Below the pieces are notes generated by a model. That model searched no databases. It was not told the DNA's origin and saw only the letters and a list, made by a program, of their open reading frames with translations. Of a DNA stretch of 64,000 nt, positions 10,692 through 22,220 are shown piece after piece. The stretch's first letter is position 1. Each line of letters begins with the position of its first letter. The stretch is from Diphasiastrum complanatum (lineage: Eukaryota > Streptophyta > Lycopodiopsida > Lycopodiales > Lycopodiaceae), in contig CM055096.1 in the NCBI GenBank assembly GCA_029204225.1, positions 33,461,209 to 33,525,208 on the forward strand, read 5' to 3'. Position numbers and translations under genes: made by a program.

Positions 10692-13577
10692 CTAAGAGAG
10701 GAGAACTGATGAAGTTAGAAATGTTGGTTGCATTAAGACAAAGACATCAATCAACTCAAAAGAGCAGACACAAGTACAATGAAAAAGTCCATTTCATTGC
10801 GTGATAGAGAAGTAAACAATCACATTTAGGCCCACTCGAAATTCAGAGTGAAAGTGTTCTACTTGAGCGATGTAGTTTTCCTATGTTGTCTGAATGGGAA
10901 GTAGAAGATTTGCCAATTACATGAGCACCTTTGCTTCTCAAGGTACCACATGGTTTTTACTTGCAAGAAGATGAAATTGATGCACATGGATGTTGATACA
11001 AGTTGACATAAAGCATCCTTGAATGTATACCACATGTAACAAATTACAAGTTTTTCTTTTTGCCAGTGTAAGTTTTTCATGTGCCATTGAACATTTACAT
11101 GCATTATAACCACAATTTAGCATCAATCGAAGTAGTAAATCGTACACACTCAAGAAACTAGAGAGAAACGTCAAGAACATCCATAAACTTGCCATAAATG
11201 GTCCAAGAAACCATCAAATTAGCATCCAATGGTTCTCAATCACAATACAATTCTAGTCAATCAATAAACCAAGCCTTATAGTAAAGTTTGACAACACCCT
11301 CATGTGGATGTGATGGCACTTGAACCGTACAGCCATAAAAGCTTAAGCAGGAGCTTCAAAGTTCAAACAACCAAATCTCATAATGTTACAAACAAACAAT
11401 AGATAGCCCCATAATCTAGCCCAACCCTAGATATTTATCGCCGTCACTCCCAAAATGGTTTACAACTTTACTAGTAACCCTTGATTAATTGCATCTAGGT
11501 ATATTTTAACAAAGCCCACTGATACAAAGTAGACTTGGGGGTTTCTTGGCCAATTCATTTAAATACTTCTCACTACCACTCATTTAGTGCTATTTCTATT
11601 TATGAAAAGCCCATGACACCTCTCTTACTTGAGGGATTTTTGTCCCCAAAAATAAAGGTATGTTAAAATAGTAGTTCCTTATTGAATTGAACTTGCAAAT
11701 CTCATTTGTTGTTGGTATCATGGCTAACAAACCGTAGATCTACAAGTTTTGCCCTCATAACCTTGGGAAGATGACTACTGAAAACATTGATGATGCACAA
11801 TATTGTTTGTTTAAGCATCCAAATCCCTAAGGGTTGACAGAATGTGATGCAACAATATCCTCATTTTGTCTACTTCTTAGGTCTCTTTTCAGCTTGGAAT
11901 ATCCATTCCATGCATTTTGCTTTTTGTAGTTGCACAAGATCCAATGCTATGCCTTATCCTATTCTTCTTGTTGAAGAATATATCAATTTACTCTTGGCCC
12001 ATTAACATCAATAAGGTTGATGACATCGTTCTCCTAGAAGGGAATCGTTCAATATCCATCGCCTGCTTTTGAAAATAAAACAATTATCCATGTGATGGTT
12101 GTCCAAGGTAGGACTATTCCAAGTCATGGAATGCCCTATATTGTCCACGGTAAAATACACCAACTTGAACATAGTATTCAAAAGATTCATTGATGTATTA
12201 ATATTTGAGTCTCTCAACTTCATTTTTGCCCTCTCATTGCTTCTTATCATGATATTCCTCAAATAAAATATTTTCTATGAATGTTTAGACTTAGAAATAT
12301 CATTATGCATTTCATATGATCATCTTCATATCAGTGCTCATAGCTCTCAGTTTTTGGTGTATGAAATCGATCTTGACATTCCAAATGCCTACTTTATCAT
12401 TGAGGATTTGTGAAATAAACACCCCTATTTCTACGAACCATGCCCCAATTTAGGTCTTTAAAGACTTGTACATCTTGATCCTTTTCTACAAATTTGTTAT
12501 CCTCTCTAGAGCTAAATAATGTTGTTGGATACTTATTCTGCCAAAATAAATAATATCTTTTGTTGTTGCTGATCTATTTCTAAATCCATGGGCTGATGAG
12601 GTGAATAAACTCCACTTAAGCATTGAGACGAATCGATGAACCCAATTGAAAAACAGTATTGCCTTACGTCTACACTTTCGCCTATACTTATCTAGAGGAA
12701 GTTTTAATTATGTGGCTCAGATTCTATTATAGCAATTATTGCAACCTTTTGCAAACTCAAATCTCCAATAGTTTGTTGTAGATTTAATTATTGTAAATTT
12801 CAATAGAATATGTCAAAAGATATACTTCTATTTTAACCCATGATTAGACTGTTGATCAAGATCATCACAAAGAAATTGAGACATGTGCTGATACATATTG
12901 ACATTCTCATTTGGTTCTTTTTCTTCCTCTCATTTCCTTCTTAGACAATATCTTTTGACTCCAATGTTCTTGTTCTTTCTCTCTTGCTTCTTTCTTTTTC
13001 GCCTTAATACTCCCCTTTCCTCTTCCCATATGATCCTATCTTTTCCTGATCCCTGCCTTATTGCCAACAATTAATCTACAACATTTTTTTCATTGGTTGG
13101 TAATGTTGTAGCAACAAATATTTATTGCCCTAATACCCATTCCAACTTCCAACCTCTGGTTTAATTTGTATAGATGCATCAATCATAATTGAATTCCATT
13201 TGACTTGTCAACAATTTTAGATAAAGATTGAATCACCACTGTTACTAGTGCAATTGATCAACATATTGCTAGATCACTCAATATAGAATCAGTTTCCAAA
13301 TTGACATGACTATTGAACACCTTTTGATTCCAAATGGCATTTTCATAATGGCTTGGAGAGTGTGCATGAAAGTGCCAATATTGTGCATGGGTTCATTTCA
13401 CTTGATTTGCAACTAATTTTATCATACCCTCTTATTTTCTTTTATAGCAATTATAAAACTATAATCAATCCCTCAAGCATAAATTTATGGAATATCGAGT
13501 GTTGATTGCCTTTTAGAATGGCATACATCATTGCAACAATTTTTGTCTTGAACCAAATACAATTTGATTTTGAAATG

Positions 13578-13581
<4 letters not shown>
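10692..13581. other. Intronic AT-rich sequence, no gene seen
   Basis: About 2.9 kb of AT-rich sequence with only short chance open frames and no recognisable transposon domain, primer site or LTR. Confidence 0.5.

Positions 13582-13629
<48 letters not shown>
13582..13629. repeat. (CT)n microsatellite at LINE L1 5' end
   Basis: About 48 bp of uninterrupted CT repeat, followed at once by the GC-rich LINE 5' UTR (CACCCGCCCTGCTGG). Confidence 0.95.
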
Positions 13630-13635
<6 letters not shown>

Positions 13636-13735
13636 CCTGCTGGCGCTGCTGTCCGCCCTGCTGGCGCTGCAGTGCTGACCTTCGCACCTGCCCTACGCTG
13701 CCCTGCGCTGGTCCTCCATCTGCTTACCGCCTCCT

Positions 13736-14644
13736 ATGGCACCTAAGAAAAAGGAGGGTGTTCTTACACCCCCCTCCCTGTTGGACACCCCCCCATCACC
13801 GGTAGTGATGGAGGAGCCGTCTTCGGTGACAGAAACTATCAACATGGCTGCCATTGACTACACTCCTTCCAAACCTACCGAAAGTCTTTTTGCTTATGAT
13901 CTTAGTTTTATCCGGCAAGAAATTCTTGGACTTAAGAAACAACTACACCTCTTTGAAGCTGAAAATAGCAAGTTAGCTAAGGATCTTTTTGGTGTCACGG
14001 AACGTGTGGAGCAGCTTGAGCAAGAAAATATATTTCTTAAGCAACGAATTGCAGAAAAAAGTGCCTTGGAGGAGACTTCCAACAAGATCAATAGCTTGGA
14101 GAAACAAGTCGAGGAGACGAAAACGTGGGCAGCACTCTTCAAACCGGATGATATGGGCAGCAAACTCTCATCACTCGCAAAACAGGTTGAAGAAACGACA
14201 TCGATCCTTAAGCAAGGTAATCACTCTCAGATTTCATCTTTTCCGAAGGAAAACGATTTGGAGACAGTTTTGGGTGAACAAGCCAGAAGGGCCAAAAAAG
14301 CCTTTAACATTAGAGTAAGAGGCATTGCCAATGGTGGAAAACCGTTGGAAGAAGCTACGGATTTGCTCATTTCCAAGTTATCTCATGTGGCTGACGGTTT
14401 TGATACTGCTTGGCGCAGTAAATTTGATGACAATGTTTTGTTTATCAAGTTCCGCTCGCTTTCACAACGCAATGCTGCCCTTCGGCTTAGGGCAAAGCTT
14501 AAAGGTACTTTCATTTATATGGATGATGACTTAACAAATACTCAATGGTTGGCAAGAAAAAAGATTATCCTTGAAGCGAAAGAGAAAGGGCAAAGGGTTG
14601 TTTTTATTGACGGGAAACCGAGATTTTTCGACCTTCCACAATAG
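13736..14644 (+). CDS. LINE L1 ORF1 protein (coiled coil, RNA-binding type)
   Basis: 302 codons from ATGGCACCTAAGAAAAAGG. A basic, Pro-rich N-terminus (MAPKKKEG) is followed by a long heptad region about residues 50-150. The C-terminal block about 185-300 (FNIRVRGIANGGKPLEE; LLISKLSHVADGFDTAWR; IKFRSLSQRNAALRLRAKL; YMDDDLT) looks like the RRM-plus-CTD half of L1-type ORF1 RNA chaperones. The homologous protein in LINE L2 supports the reading. It ends at TAG 14642-14644. The endonuclease frame continues in the same phase with no intervening ATG. Confidence 0.88.
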   Translation: MAPKKKEGVLTPPSLLDTPPSPVVMEEPSSVTETINMAAIDYTPSKPTESLFAYDLSFIRQEILGLKKQLHLFEAENSKLAKDLFGVTERVEQLEQENIFLKQRIAEKSALEETSNKINSLEKQVEETKTWAALFKPDDMGSKLSSLAKQVEETTSILKQGNHSQISSFPKENDLETVLGEQARRAKKAFNIRVRGIANGGKPLEEATDLLISKLSHVADGFDTAWRSKFDDNVLFIKFRSLSQRNAALRLRAKLKGTFIYMDDDLTNTQWLARKKIILEAKEKGQRVVFIDGKPRFFDLPQ

Positions 14645-15214
14645 GAACTAGGGGCCCCCGGATATAGAAGCTACCCGAGATCCCCTACCAATTTGAGACT
14701 TGGCTTCTGGAATTGTAATGGTTTTTTATCTTCGTCATCAGCCGGAGACTTTGCTGATTTTATTAGAAAATGCGACATTTTGTTGTTGGCTGAAACTCAT
14801 GAGTCCTTATATCATCCTCTTCCAAATATACAGGAGTACTCTTGGCATTCTGCTTTTCGTCCATTTGTTAGGGGAAAAACTTGTCGAGGATCTGGAGGAG
14901 TAGCTTGTTTATACAGAGACACCACAGTTCAGATGGTTAAACAAGATCCATACGCTCGCTATATTTGGTTACACATTATTGGCTCACTATTGGGATTACC
15001 TCAGGACATCTATATAGCTATATGCTATTTTGCTCCACAGACCTCAGTGTTTGCTGAGTTTGGCGGGGACCCTTTTCAGGCTCTCTCAGATGATATTGCT
15101 ATCTTTTCTCAGCAGGGTTCCATTTTACTAGCAGGTGATTTCAACGCCCGCACAAGCTCTAGACAAACCGAATTTCATGCAGCTACAGGCTTTACCCTTT
15201 GGATATGGGGCTAG
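14645..15214 (+). pseudogene. LINE L1 ORF2, endonuclease N-terminal part
   Basis: In the same frame as ORF1, directly after its UAG. APE-type endonuclease motifs in order: LGFWNCNG (metal-site Asn), LLLAETHE (Glu), RGSGGVACLYR, and LLAGDFNARTS (Asp/Asn). The frame runs off at 15214, where a one-base shift moves the rest of ORF2 into another frame. There is no ATG between the ORF1 stop and the first endonuclease motif. Confidence 0.88.
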
Positions 15215-18186
15215 ACCGGGTATCACAGGATGCAGACACTCCAGCTACATCTTTCGGGGAGCAGTTGATCACTCTAGCAGAGACACACGCTCTTGCCATT
15301 TTGAATGGCCTCACACAGTGGCCTTCCTCATCAGCATATACATGCTATCCTCATGGTGGAGGACATAGTGTGGTCGACTACTTCATTGGATCACCTGCTT
15401 TGATCTCTCACATTTCTGATTTCTCCATCACACCCCCTACCATTTCCGATCACTCACTCTTACACATCTCACTTGGTCACATAACCTCTTCTTTGCAAAT
15501 TTCTTGCTCTCTTCCCACTCATAAACGTATTCCTTTCACCCAATCTGGATTCACTAATTACACCACAATCTTATCTCAACTACTCGCTAACTTCCCGTTC
15601 ATGGCACCAATTGACCAGCAAGCCACTTTTCTCTCTACATCCCTCTTAGCTGCTGCTTCCTCATCCTTCCCCACCAAAACGACATCATCTCACAGAAGTG
15701 TTCACAACAGATGGTATGATGCAGAATGCCGCTCTCTTCACAATCATGTGACATATGCCAGGTCACACTCCCCTGCCACACTCAAACAATGCCAGAAAGA
15801 ATATCATAGAACCACCAGAACAAAGAAGATCAAGTACCTACAATCACTCTGCAAAAAAATGATCAACTCTTTAGATTCACCCTCCTCCTCTTTTTTCTGG
15901 AAACATTTCACCAGACACTCTTCAACATTGGCCCCCATAGCCATCGAATCCTGGATCGAGTATGCCACGGAGTTATATACCACGGACTCTCCTCCTACCT
16001 CACTCTCACCGAGACCTGACCACTGCTCACTTTTCACCCCTGACATGGTTGAAAACGCCATTAAACATGCCAAACTAAATAAAGCCACTGACTATGACTC
16101 CTTAAGTGTAGACTTCCTAAAGCCCGTAGCACATCTCATCTCCCCTTACATTGCTCATGTTTTTAACACAGCTGTTACTTCTGGTTTTCCTACGGCTTGG
16201 TGTACTAATATCCTTCACCCCATCCTCAAGGCAGGTGATCCCATGAATGTAGGAAACTACCGCACCATTATGATTGGCCACACTCTAGCTAAGATATATG
16301 GCTCTATACTACAGACAGTCACTGGATCTTTTGCTGAAACTGAGGGTTTACACGCTATGGGTCAAGCTGGTTTCAGACCGGGATATTCTACTTCAGACCA
16401 GATCTTCATTTTGAGATGCATTATTGAGGAGGCTCGACATCGGAAACAGAGAATTTACTGTTGCTTTGTGGATTTTCGCAAAGCTTTTGACTCTGTTCCA
16501 CGACATCTTCTTTTCCAGAGACTGTCTTCACTTGGCTTTTCAGAGGATACTATTGCTGCGATCATTACTTTATATGAGCGAGTCTTGGCACGTTTCAGAG
16601 ATGGTAGTGGCTGGTCCTCACAGATACATTCTACCATTGGGGTGAAGCAGGGTTGCCCCTTATCACCCACTCTTTTTGCACTATATATAGATGACCTCGA
16701 GCGGATTATTCGCGAGGAAGGTGGAGAGGGCTGTCCCCTAGCAGACATTATTATCCCCATTCTCTTGTACGCTGATGATGTGGTTCTCCTCTCATCCTCT
16801 GCAGCTGGTTTACAGAGTCACCTTTCTGCTTTACATCACTTTTGCCAGCGTTGGGGATTGACGGTTAACCTTAAGAAGACTAAGATTATGGTGTTTAACA
16901 CCAACAGACAGCATATGAGAGATGTGATTTTCTATTATGACGGGCTACCGATTGAGATCGTGACCTCCTACACCTATTTGGGAGATCTTTTCTCTGGTCC
17001 GCTACTCACTTTTCGACCAGCAGCCACCGCCAGGCTCCGCAAGGGGCATACCGCTCTTGTGCATATGGAGAGATTTTGCTCTACTTATTATGTGCAGGAT
17101 CCTGCTACCAGATGCCTACTATTTTCTGCTACTGTCTCCCCAGTTGTGCTATATTCGGCTGAGACTTGGTGCCCTGATTTATCACGCGATACATGGAGAG
17201 ATCTTACTCGTATCCAGATTCTCATGCTCAGTAGGATAATCCGGGCTAAGCCCTCAGTACCACATGATATCATACTAGCCGAGTTTGCTTCTCCTCCATT
17301 AGTTGTTGGTGCTATGTTTCAGATCATCACCTTTCTTCACAGGGTATCAGATCTAGATACCTCCAGATACATTGTTGCTGCTCTCACTTCATCTTGTACC
17401 ATTGCAGATCAGGGAGCCAAGCACTCTTGGTATCGCAGTGTCTCAGCCCTTCTTCAGACTTGGGGTTTATCCGCACTTGATCTTCCGAATGGAACCCATG
17501 CTTATATCAGACAGCAGATCTACCGGAGCTACATACGCACTATATGGTCACATCCTGATCCAGATAGGGTCAAGCTACATTATTATGGCACACATCTTTT
17601 ACGGCTGGACGTTTCGGGCTTGCCTATTCTTCCAGTTTATCTTACACAGACGCTATCTTTTGGTCTGAGATATCGTATAGGACAGCTTCGAGTCTCTTCT
17701 CATCAGCTTGCTATCGAGACAGGTAGATACACAGACACTCCTAGATTGCAGCGGATATGTCAGCTTTGTTCTCTTCAAGAGGTGGAAGATGAGTTTCATT
17801 TCATCTTTCGCTGCCCAGTATACTATGAGATTAGAGGACGATACCATTGTTTATACCGAGATATTCCCCTCACGTTGAGCTCCTTCCTCGAGTATCCAGA
17901 TGCTAGATGTGTGGGTCTTCTTTTGAGAGAGATGTATATTTTACGAGCTTCACTTCTACCTACGCTCTCAGATATGGATTCCAGTCAGGCTCACATTACT
18001 CAGTTCTTCCAGAAGCGAGACAGAGTGGATATTTCGGTTGCGGATTTTGACGTCCCCGTCCGAAGATCGAAGACACAGAGAGTTTCGGCTCGATCCAGTG
18101 CTACTAGATCTTCATACGCCTCCCACCAGCCTACATCACGACCCACTACTACCATCACTCATTACTTTCGGCTTGCTCGTAGCTAG
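15199..18186 (+). CDS. LINE L1 ORF2: endonuclease C-term, reverse transcriptase, CCHC, PIP-like tail
   Basis: 995 open codons after the frameshift. The start holds the end of the endonuclease (HSVVDYFIGSP and TISDHSLL, the catalytic SDH). RT follows, with Asp 425 (CCFVDFRKAFD), GVKQGCPLSPTLFALYIDDLE, and YADD at 524-527. A CCHC-type finger lies at 854-879 (CQLC...HFIFRC). The last 70 residues are basic and hold QAHITQFF (codons 930-937), a consensus PCNA-interacting box, and near the stop a second, Gln-less version, TTTITHYF. All RT catalytic residues are present. The protein would make and insert cDNA by target-primed reverse transcription in the nucleus. Confidence 0.92.
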   Translation: MDMGLDRVSQDADTPATSFGEQLITLAETHALAILNGLTQWPSSSAYTCYPHGGGHSVVDYFIGSPALISHISDFSITPPTISDHSLLHISLGHITSSLQISCSLPTHKRIPFTQSGFTNYTTILSQLLANFPFMAPIDQQATFLSTSLLAAASSSFPTKTTSSHRSVHNRWYDAECRSLHNHVTYARSHSPATLKQCQKEYHRTTRTKKIKYLQSLCKKMINSLDSPSSSFFWKHFTRHSSTLAPIAIESWIEYATELYTTDSPPTSLSPRPDHCSLFTPDMVENAIKHAKLNKATDYDSLSVDFLKPVAHLISPYIAHVFNTAVTSGFPTAWCTNILHPILKAGDPMNVGNYRTIMIGHTLAKIYGSILQTVTGSFAETEGLHAMGQAGFRPGYSTSDQIFILRCIIEEARHRKQRIYCCFVDFRKAFDSVPRHLLFQRLSSLGFSEDTIAAIITLYERVLARFRDGSGWSSQIHSTIGVKQGCPLSPTLFALYIDDLERIIREEGGEGCPLADIIIPILLYADDVVLLSSSAAGLQSHLSALHHFCQRWGLTVNLKKTKIMVFNTNRQHMRDVIFYYDGLPIEIVTSYTYLGDLFSGPLLTFRPAATARLRKGHTALVHMERFCSTYYVQDPATRCLLFSATVSPVVLYSAETWCPDLSRDTWRDLTRIQILMLSRIIRAKPSVPHDIILAEFASPPLVVGAMFQIITFLHRVSDLDTSRYIVAALTSSCTIADQGAKHSWYRSVSALLQTWGLSALDLPNGTHAYIRQQIYRSYIRTIWSHPDPDRVKLHYYGTHLLRLDVSGLPILPVYLTQTLSFGLRYRIGQLRVSSHQLAIETGRYTDTPRLQRICQLCSLQEVEDEFHFIFRCPVYYEIRGRYHCLYRDIPLTLSSFLEYPDARCVGLLLREMYILRASLLPTLSDMDSSQAHITQFFQKRDRVDISVADFDVPVRRSKTQRVSARSSATRSSYASHQPTSRPTTTITHYFRLARS
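17986..18009 (+). other. PIP-box motif QAHITQFF in L1 ORF2
   Basis: Matches the PCNA-interacting peptide consensus Q-x-x-[ILM]-x-x-[FY]-[FY], followed by basic residues (QKR). Equivalent motifs occur at the same place in the other two LINE copies of this window. Confidence 0.75.
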
Positions 18187-18426
18187 TTTCCTCCGCGGAG
18201 CAGGTGGTTAAGCTCTTGCTTTGTACCCTCACCAGCTGGTGGTCAAGCTTGGATACTTTTTCTCTTAGAGACAGAGAGATCGATATTTTAGTTTTAGTTT
18301 TACTGTCTTTTCATTGGTAAATAAGTCCTTATGCGGACAATGCTTCTCACATTTTGTACTCTCTTTTGTCTTATGTGCCCCTGGGCACCAAAAGACGTTA
18401 ATAATAATTCTAATTCTAATTCTAAT
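18187..18426 (+). other. LINE L1 3' UTR and tail
   Basis: About 240 bases. A hairpin GTGCC-CCTG-GGCAC at 18375-18388 is followed by AAAAGACGTTAATAATAA and a TTCTAA repeat tail. The same arrangement ends L2 and the extra tail at 39214-39427. Confidence 0.75.
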
Positions 18427-18442
18427 TCTCTCTCTCTCTCTC
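18427..18442. repeat. (TC)8 tract at LINE L1 3' end
   Basis: Eight TC units directly after the LINE tail. With 13582-13629 they bracket the element. Confidence 0.85.
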
Positions 18443-20530
18443 AGTGTTATCATGTATGTTGCCAATCAATAGTGTTTTCATGAGCCAAACTGTTCTTATT
18501 CAAGTAAGTTTGTAACAATGCAACTTCAGTACGTGGACATTGTGAAGCACTTTAACAAGAATAAAATTCACATTTTGGGCTACTCACACTAAGACTTTGA
18601 TGGCATTCAAGCGGAAGTTTGTCTTGGGTTACTTGTATGAGCTAGCCAGTTTTCTAACATGGTATCAGAGCATGGTTCAAGATTCAAGAGAACAAGGAGG
18701 TACTCAACCAACGGAGTCAATCATCATATGCAGGTTAATTCGACCATCTTCAAGGTGTGGAGGTGGTGTCTCTAGCCAGCTCACAATTTTGATCTTCTTC
18801 TACAAGGGTGGCAGCTTTGTGGAAGGAGATTTCAGCGCTACAAGGAGGAGCTGTGTTGCATGAGGAGACTACAAAGTCTTTCTCAATTCTCAGAGATTCA
18901 GATCTACAGAGCAGAGGGTGAAGGTGCAGGGCAAAGTGCTGAAACTTTCTACAAATCGCTAAGGAATAAATTTCAGAAAAAAAATTCTAGCAAAAAGGGT
19001 CTGGACTGGAGGAAGCTCGAAGCTGAGCTGGAGAACAGAGTAAGAGAGATCAGTTGAAAGGCCAGATGTAGAAGCAGCTAGCTGCCAGCATGCCAAAGTG
19101 AGGGCTCAACAAGGCTTTCTGAAAGGGAGGGGAATGAGTCACAGTCACTGGACTTCACCAAGCGACGATCAACAAGAAGACATCAGCGCACTAGATTGCT
19201 GGAGTGGAGCGCAACTACGTAGGAGTTCATCACACCTACAGGATCCTAGGACTGAGCAATCGAACATTTGAAATCTGATCTGTGGAGCAAATTGTAGGCA
19301 GCAAACTCTTGGGCATCTAATGGTGCTTAGTAGGCACATGATATTAATAGATTGCTGCAGGTTGCCAATCATTGTTGGAAATAAATAGTACACATGCAAG
19401 GAAGCACGCACATGCGCAGATTGCTAGGAAGCAATTGTTGTGTCTTGTAGTAGCAGGTTTGTTACTACAGGATTGAAAGTGAAAGTACAACAAGACATAT
19501 CAATAGTTTTAGCTTATCAAGTACAACAGGGTGAGTAACCAGATTGCTGAGTTTGTGAGAAAGATCACTGAAAAATTTTCTTTACAGATCACTGAGGTTT
19601 AGGAAGGCGAAGAACCTTGATGCATGATGAAGGAGGTCTCAGGAGTCAAGATCAGCATTACGGCTAGGAGTTGTCTGCAATCAGGGTGCAAGCATCAATG
19701 ATGGTGTGCTGCAAAAGTGGCTACCAACCAGCATACTGAAGGAAGGTCAACTTCAAAAGTTGTAAGATTGGACAAGGTTAAGTTGAGATTGGAATCGACA
19801 AAGGTGCGAGCTCTAAGAGCTGGTTAGTAGCATGAGAATTATAGACTACGGGTCTATATAAGTAAATAGATATTCAAGAGGATGCTTTGTTGATTCACAG
19901 TTTCTTATCATGGTGGCAAATAATAAGTTCATTGTTACAAGTGACAGGTGTGACAAGCTGTGTGGTTTTCATTCTATGTTGTATCGGTTTGGTTTCCATC
20001 CAAGTCATAGTAGCTTGTTTATGTGGTAGAAAATTTCTTGTCTAAATGAACTAATATCACTTGAGATTTATAATTGATCGAGTGATTGTTTGTTGTAATT
20101 GTCAGTAATTCTTGGATACCATCCAAGTCATAGTTGTGGTGGTACCAACTAAGATCAATTCGTCTAGGAAGATCTGTTTTGAGTTGGAGAAAAGTTGTTT
20201 CTTCAAGTTCTTGAATCTATCCAAGTTCATGTTCTGTCATGTGGTAGATTCTGTTGTTTCCAATAAGATTTGGAAGCTAAGGTTGTTGATTAGCCGTTGA
20301 AAATCAATAGTTGTCTAGCCTCTAGAAAAACAACAAGGTTCATTTTTATGAATATACAGGTTTTTGATCAGCCTTAGAAATTCAACATGAATTCTTCTTA
20401 AGTGATGTAGCTTCCTTCAAGGAAGATGGACGATACACCAGTTGGGAAATTTGCATATGACATAGTGTCAGGATAAATAGATGTCATGGTGAGATTTGTG
20501 GAGAAGATAATGTCAAGTACTTTGCGTGAG
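18443..20530 (+). other. Old LTR-element debris with a tRNA-Met primer site
   Basis: A perfect TGGTATCAGAGC with GCATGGTTC context at about 18660-18671 follows ...TTCTAACA, the layout of an LTR end plus primer-binding site in plus orientation. The downstream 1.9 kb has no recognisable gag or pol. Matching LTRs could not be paired by eye. Confidence 0.4.
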
Positions 20531-21789
20531 AAAGTACTTGAGGGGGAGTATCAATTACTTTGTGTGAGGAAGTATTGTATATGTATTATCTTTATACTGG
20601 GGATACTCTATTACTTGCACATTTGATTGGGTTCATGGATGACATTCTATTTGTATCATTGTTGGAGAGTGGTTGGAATGCAAACATGAAGTGTACATCC
20701 AGGGGGATTCAGCTAAATCCATCAAGTCCATCACATGTGGTAACTTATGAGAGTACCAGGAGAATTGAAGTGGATTCAATTCAAGGAATCAACACAAGTG
20801 GAGCCAACGACTTATGAAGTACAGGTTTCTAACGTGGGTGTTGATGCAGAGATTTGATGTTGACCTTTGTAGATCTATTTCCTACTTACGATTGTCATGA
20901 TGGTGCTATGGTAATCAAAGAGGATTCCAATTTCTTTATGGATGTTGGTGAGATCCTTACATATTTGTGGGTAGCTTGGAAGATGTAAAAAAAGACCAAG
21001 GGAGTCAATCTGCAAGCAAAGTTCTCAAAGTTATAGCAAAGTCAATCATGTCTGAATTATTTAATTCAAAGAGAGTCAAGTTCTTTGATCCAAAGGAAGT
21101 CAAGGAATCAGGTGATATGTTGCACTCATGAACATATGCACTAAAGGGACATGAAGACAAAAGCAAGACATTGGGAAGTCGTATGAAGTAGGTTCATATG
21201 AAAAGGATCGACATTCAAAGAAAGTTCTACATCGAGTAATGAAGACATTAAGATCAGAGTTGATCGTGGATTCTACATCAGAGTTAAGGATCTTCGTTAC
21301 ATGGGTGTCATGGAGGATACACGTGCATACTTGTGCTATGCATAGTTCTTGACAATGTAGACATTAAGGAGGAGTGTTAGAGTTATGTTCACATTGTTAT
21401 CCCTAATGTTGTCATCTAGGGTTAATTAGGGTTATTGGGTCATGCATGCTTGCTAATTCTAGGGGCCTTCACCTATATTTAATAGAGTCAAGTTAGAATT
21501 TAGTTAGACTCAAGTTTGAGATTCTAGTGTTTGATTTGGAGCACAAGTTTTAATATAGATAGGTGTTGGTGCTTTTATTATATATAGATTGCAAAGTCAA
21601 ATTACCACCCATTAGCTATAGAAATGTTGAAGACATATTACATCTTTTCTTGCCACCATCCTTTTGTAAAGATGACTCATGTTTTTGCAATCAATTGATG
21701 TTTCATACTTGGACAACCTTTAATGATAGTCTCTTCATACACATGTTTGGGGGTTCACTTTACAAGTCCCAAGTTCAGTAAGAGACAGG
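20531..21789 (+). other. Decayed retroelement 3' signals
   Basis: Two polypurine-tract-like motifs are present: GAGGGGGAGTA near 20532-20542, and AAGGAGGAG near 21367 followed by TGTTAGAGTTATG, a typical copia 3' LTR start. No coding domains are readable between them. Confidence 0.35.
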
Positions 21790-22220
21790 CAACTCCTACC
21801 CATTTTAGGAAGGGACATCTTTATTCAGGGAGAGGTCAAGCACATCCGGTATGTTGAGAGCAAGTATCCCTCTTCGACGCCATGGTGGACCCCTAAGACC
21901 ATGTATGCCTGGAGATCAGGAATCACCACATCTGATTGGGCTAGTAGTTCGCATCTCCATGTGAACACATTGAATAAGATGATATGCAGCAAATCATTCT
22001 AGCAAAGTTTGCTATGCCTCCGTTGCAAATAGAGGCTATTTTTTGGACGATCCTTTACATATAGTATTTGGAGGGGGAGAAACAAGGACAATGGCAGATG
22101 GTAGAGGCAATATTAGTGGAATACCCTAGGATTGCAGTCATATCATCCAGAGAGCTTCATGAGTGGGGAGACCAAGGATTTGGTCCCATTTACTTCATGG
22201 ACCCATTTATTTAGTTTAAG
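21790..22220 (+). pseudogene. Unrecognised protein-coding remnant
   Basis: A frame beginning near 21782 reads like genuine protein (LPILGRDIFIQGEVKHIRYV; PWWTPKTMYAWRSGITTSDW; SSHLHVNTLNK) to a stop near 22000. After a small shift it continues as AMPPLQIEAIFWTILYI, a stop, then QWQMVEAILVEYPRIAVISS and HEWGDQGFGPIYFMDPF. Trp, Tyr and Pro are frequent and low-complexity sequence is absent, unlike random AT-rich DNA. I do not recognise the family. It could be a captured host gene fragment or part of an unusual transposon. Confidence 0.4.

Larger units (their letters stand above)
13630..18426 (+). mobile_element. LINE copy L1, near full length
   Basis: Non-LTR retrotransposon of ~4.8 kb: GC-rich 5' UTR (with a GCCCTGCTGGCGCTGCT direct repeat), ORF1, in-frame UAG, ORF2 with APE endonuclease, RT and CCHC, a ~230-bp 3' UTR ending in a hairpin, and a TAATTC-type tail. 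It lies between CT tracts at 13582-13629 and 18427-18442, inside FLX-like intron 1 and antisense to that gene. ORF2 has one frameshift near 15195; otherwise the coding region is intact. Clade not assigned. Confidence 0.93.

Noticed and set aside
13506-13805. Open frames with long Ser-Leu repeats across 13564-13746
   Set aside because: Produced by translating the CT microsatellite and LINE 5' UTR; not a protein gene.
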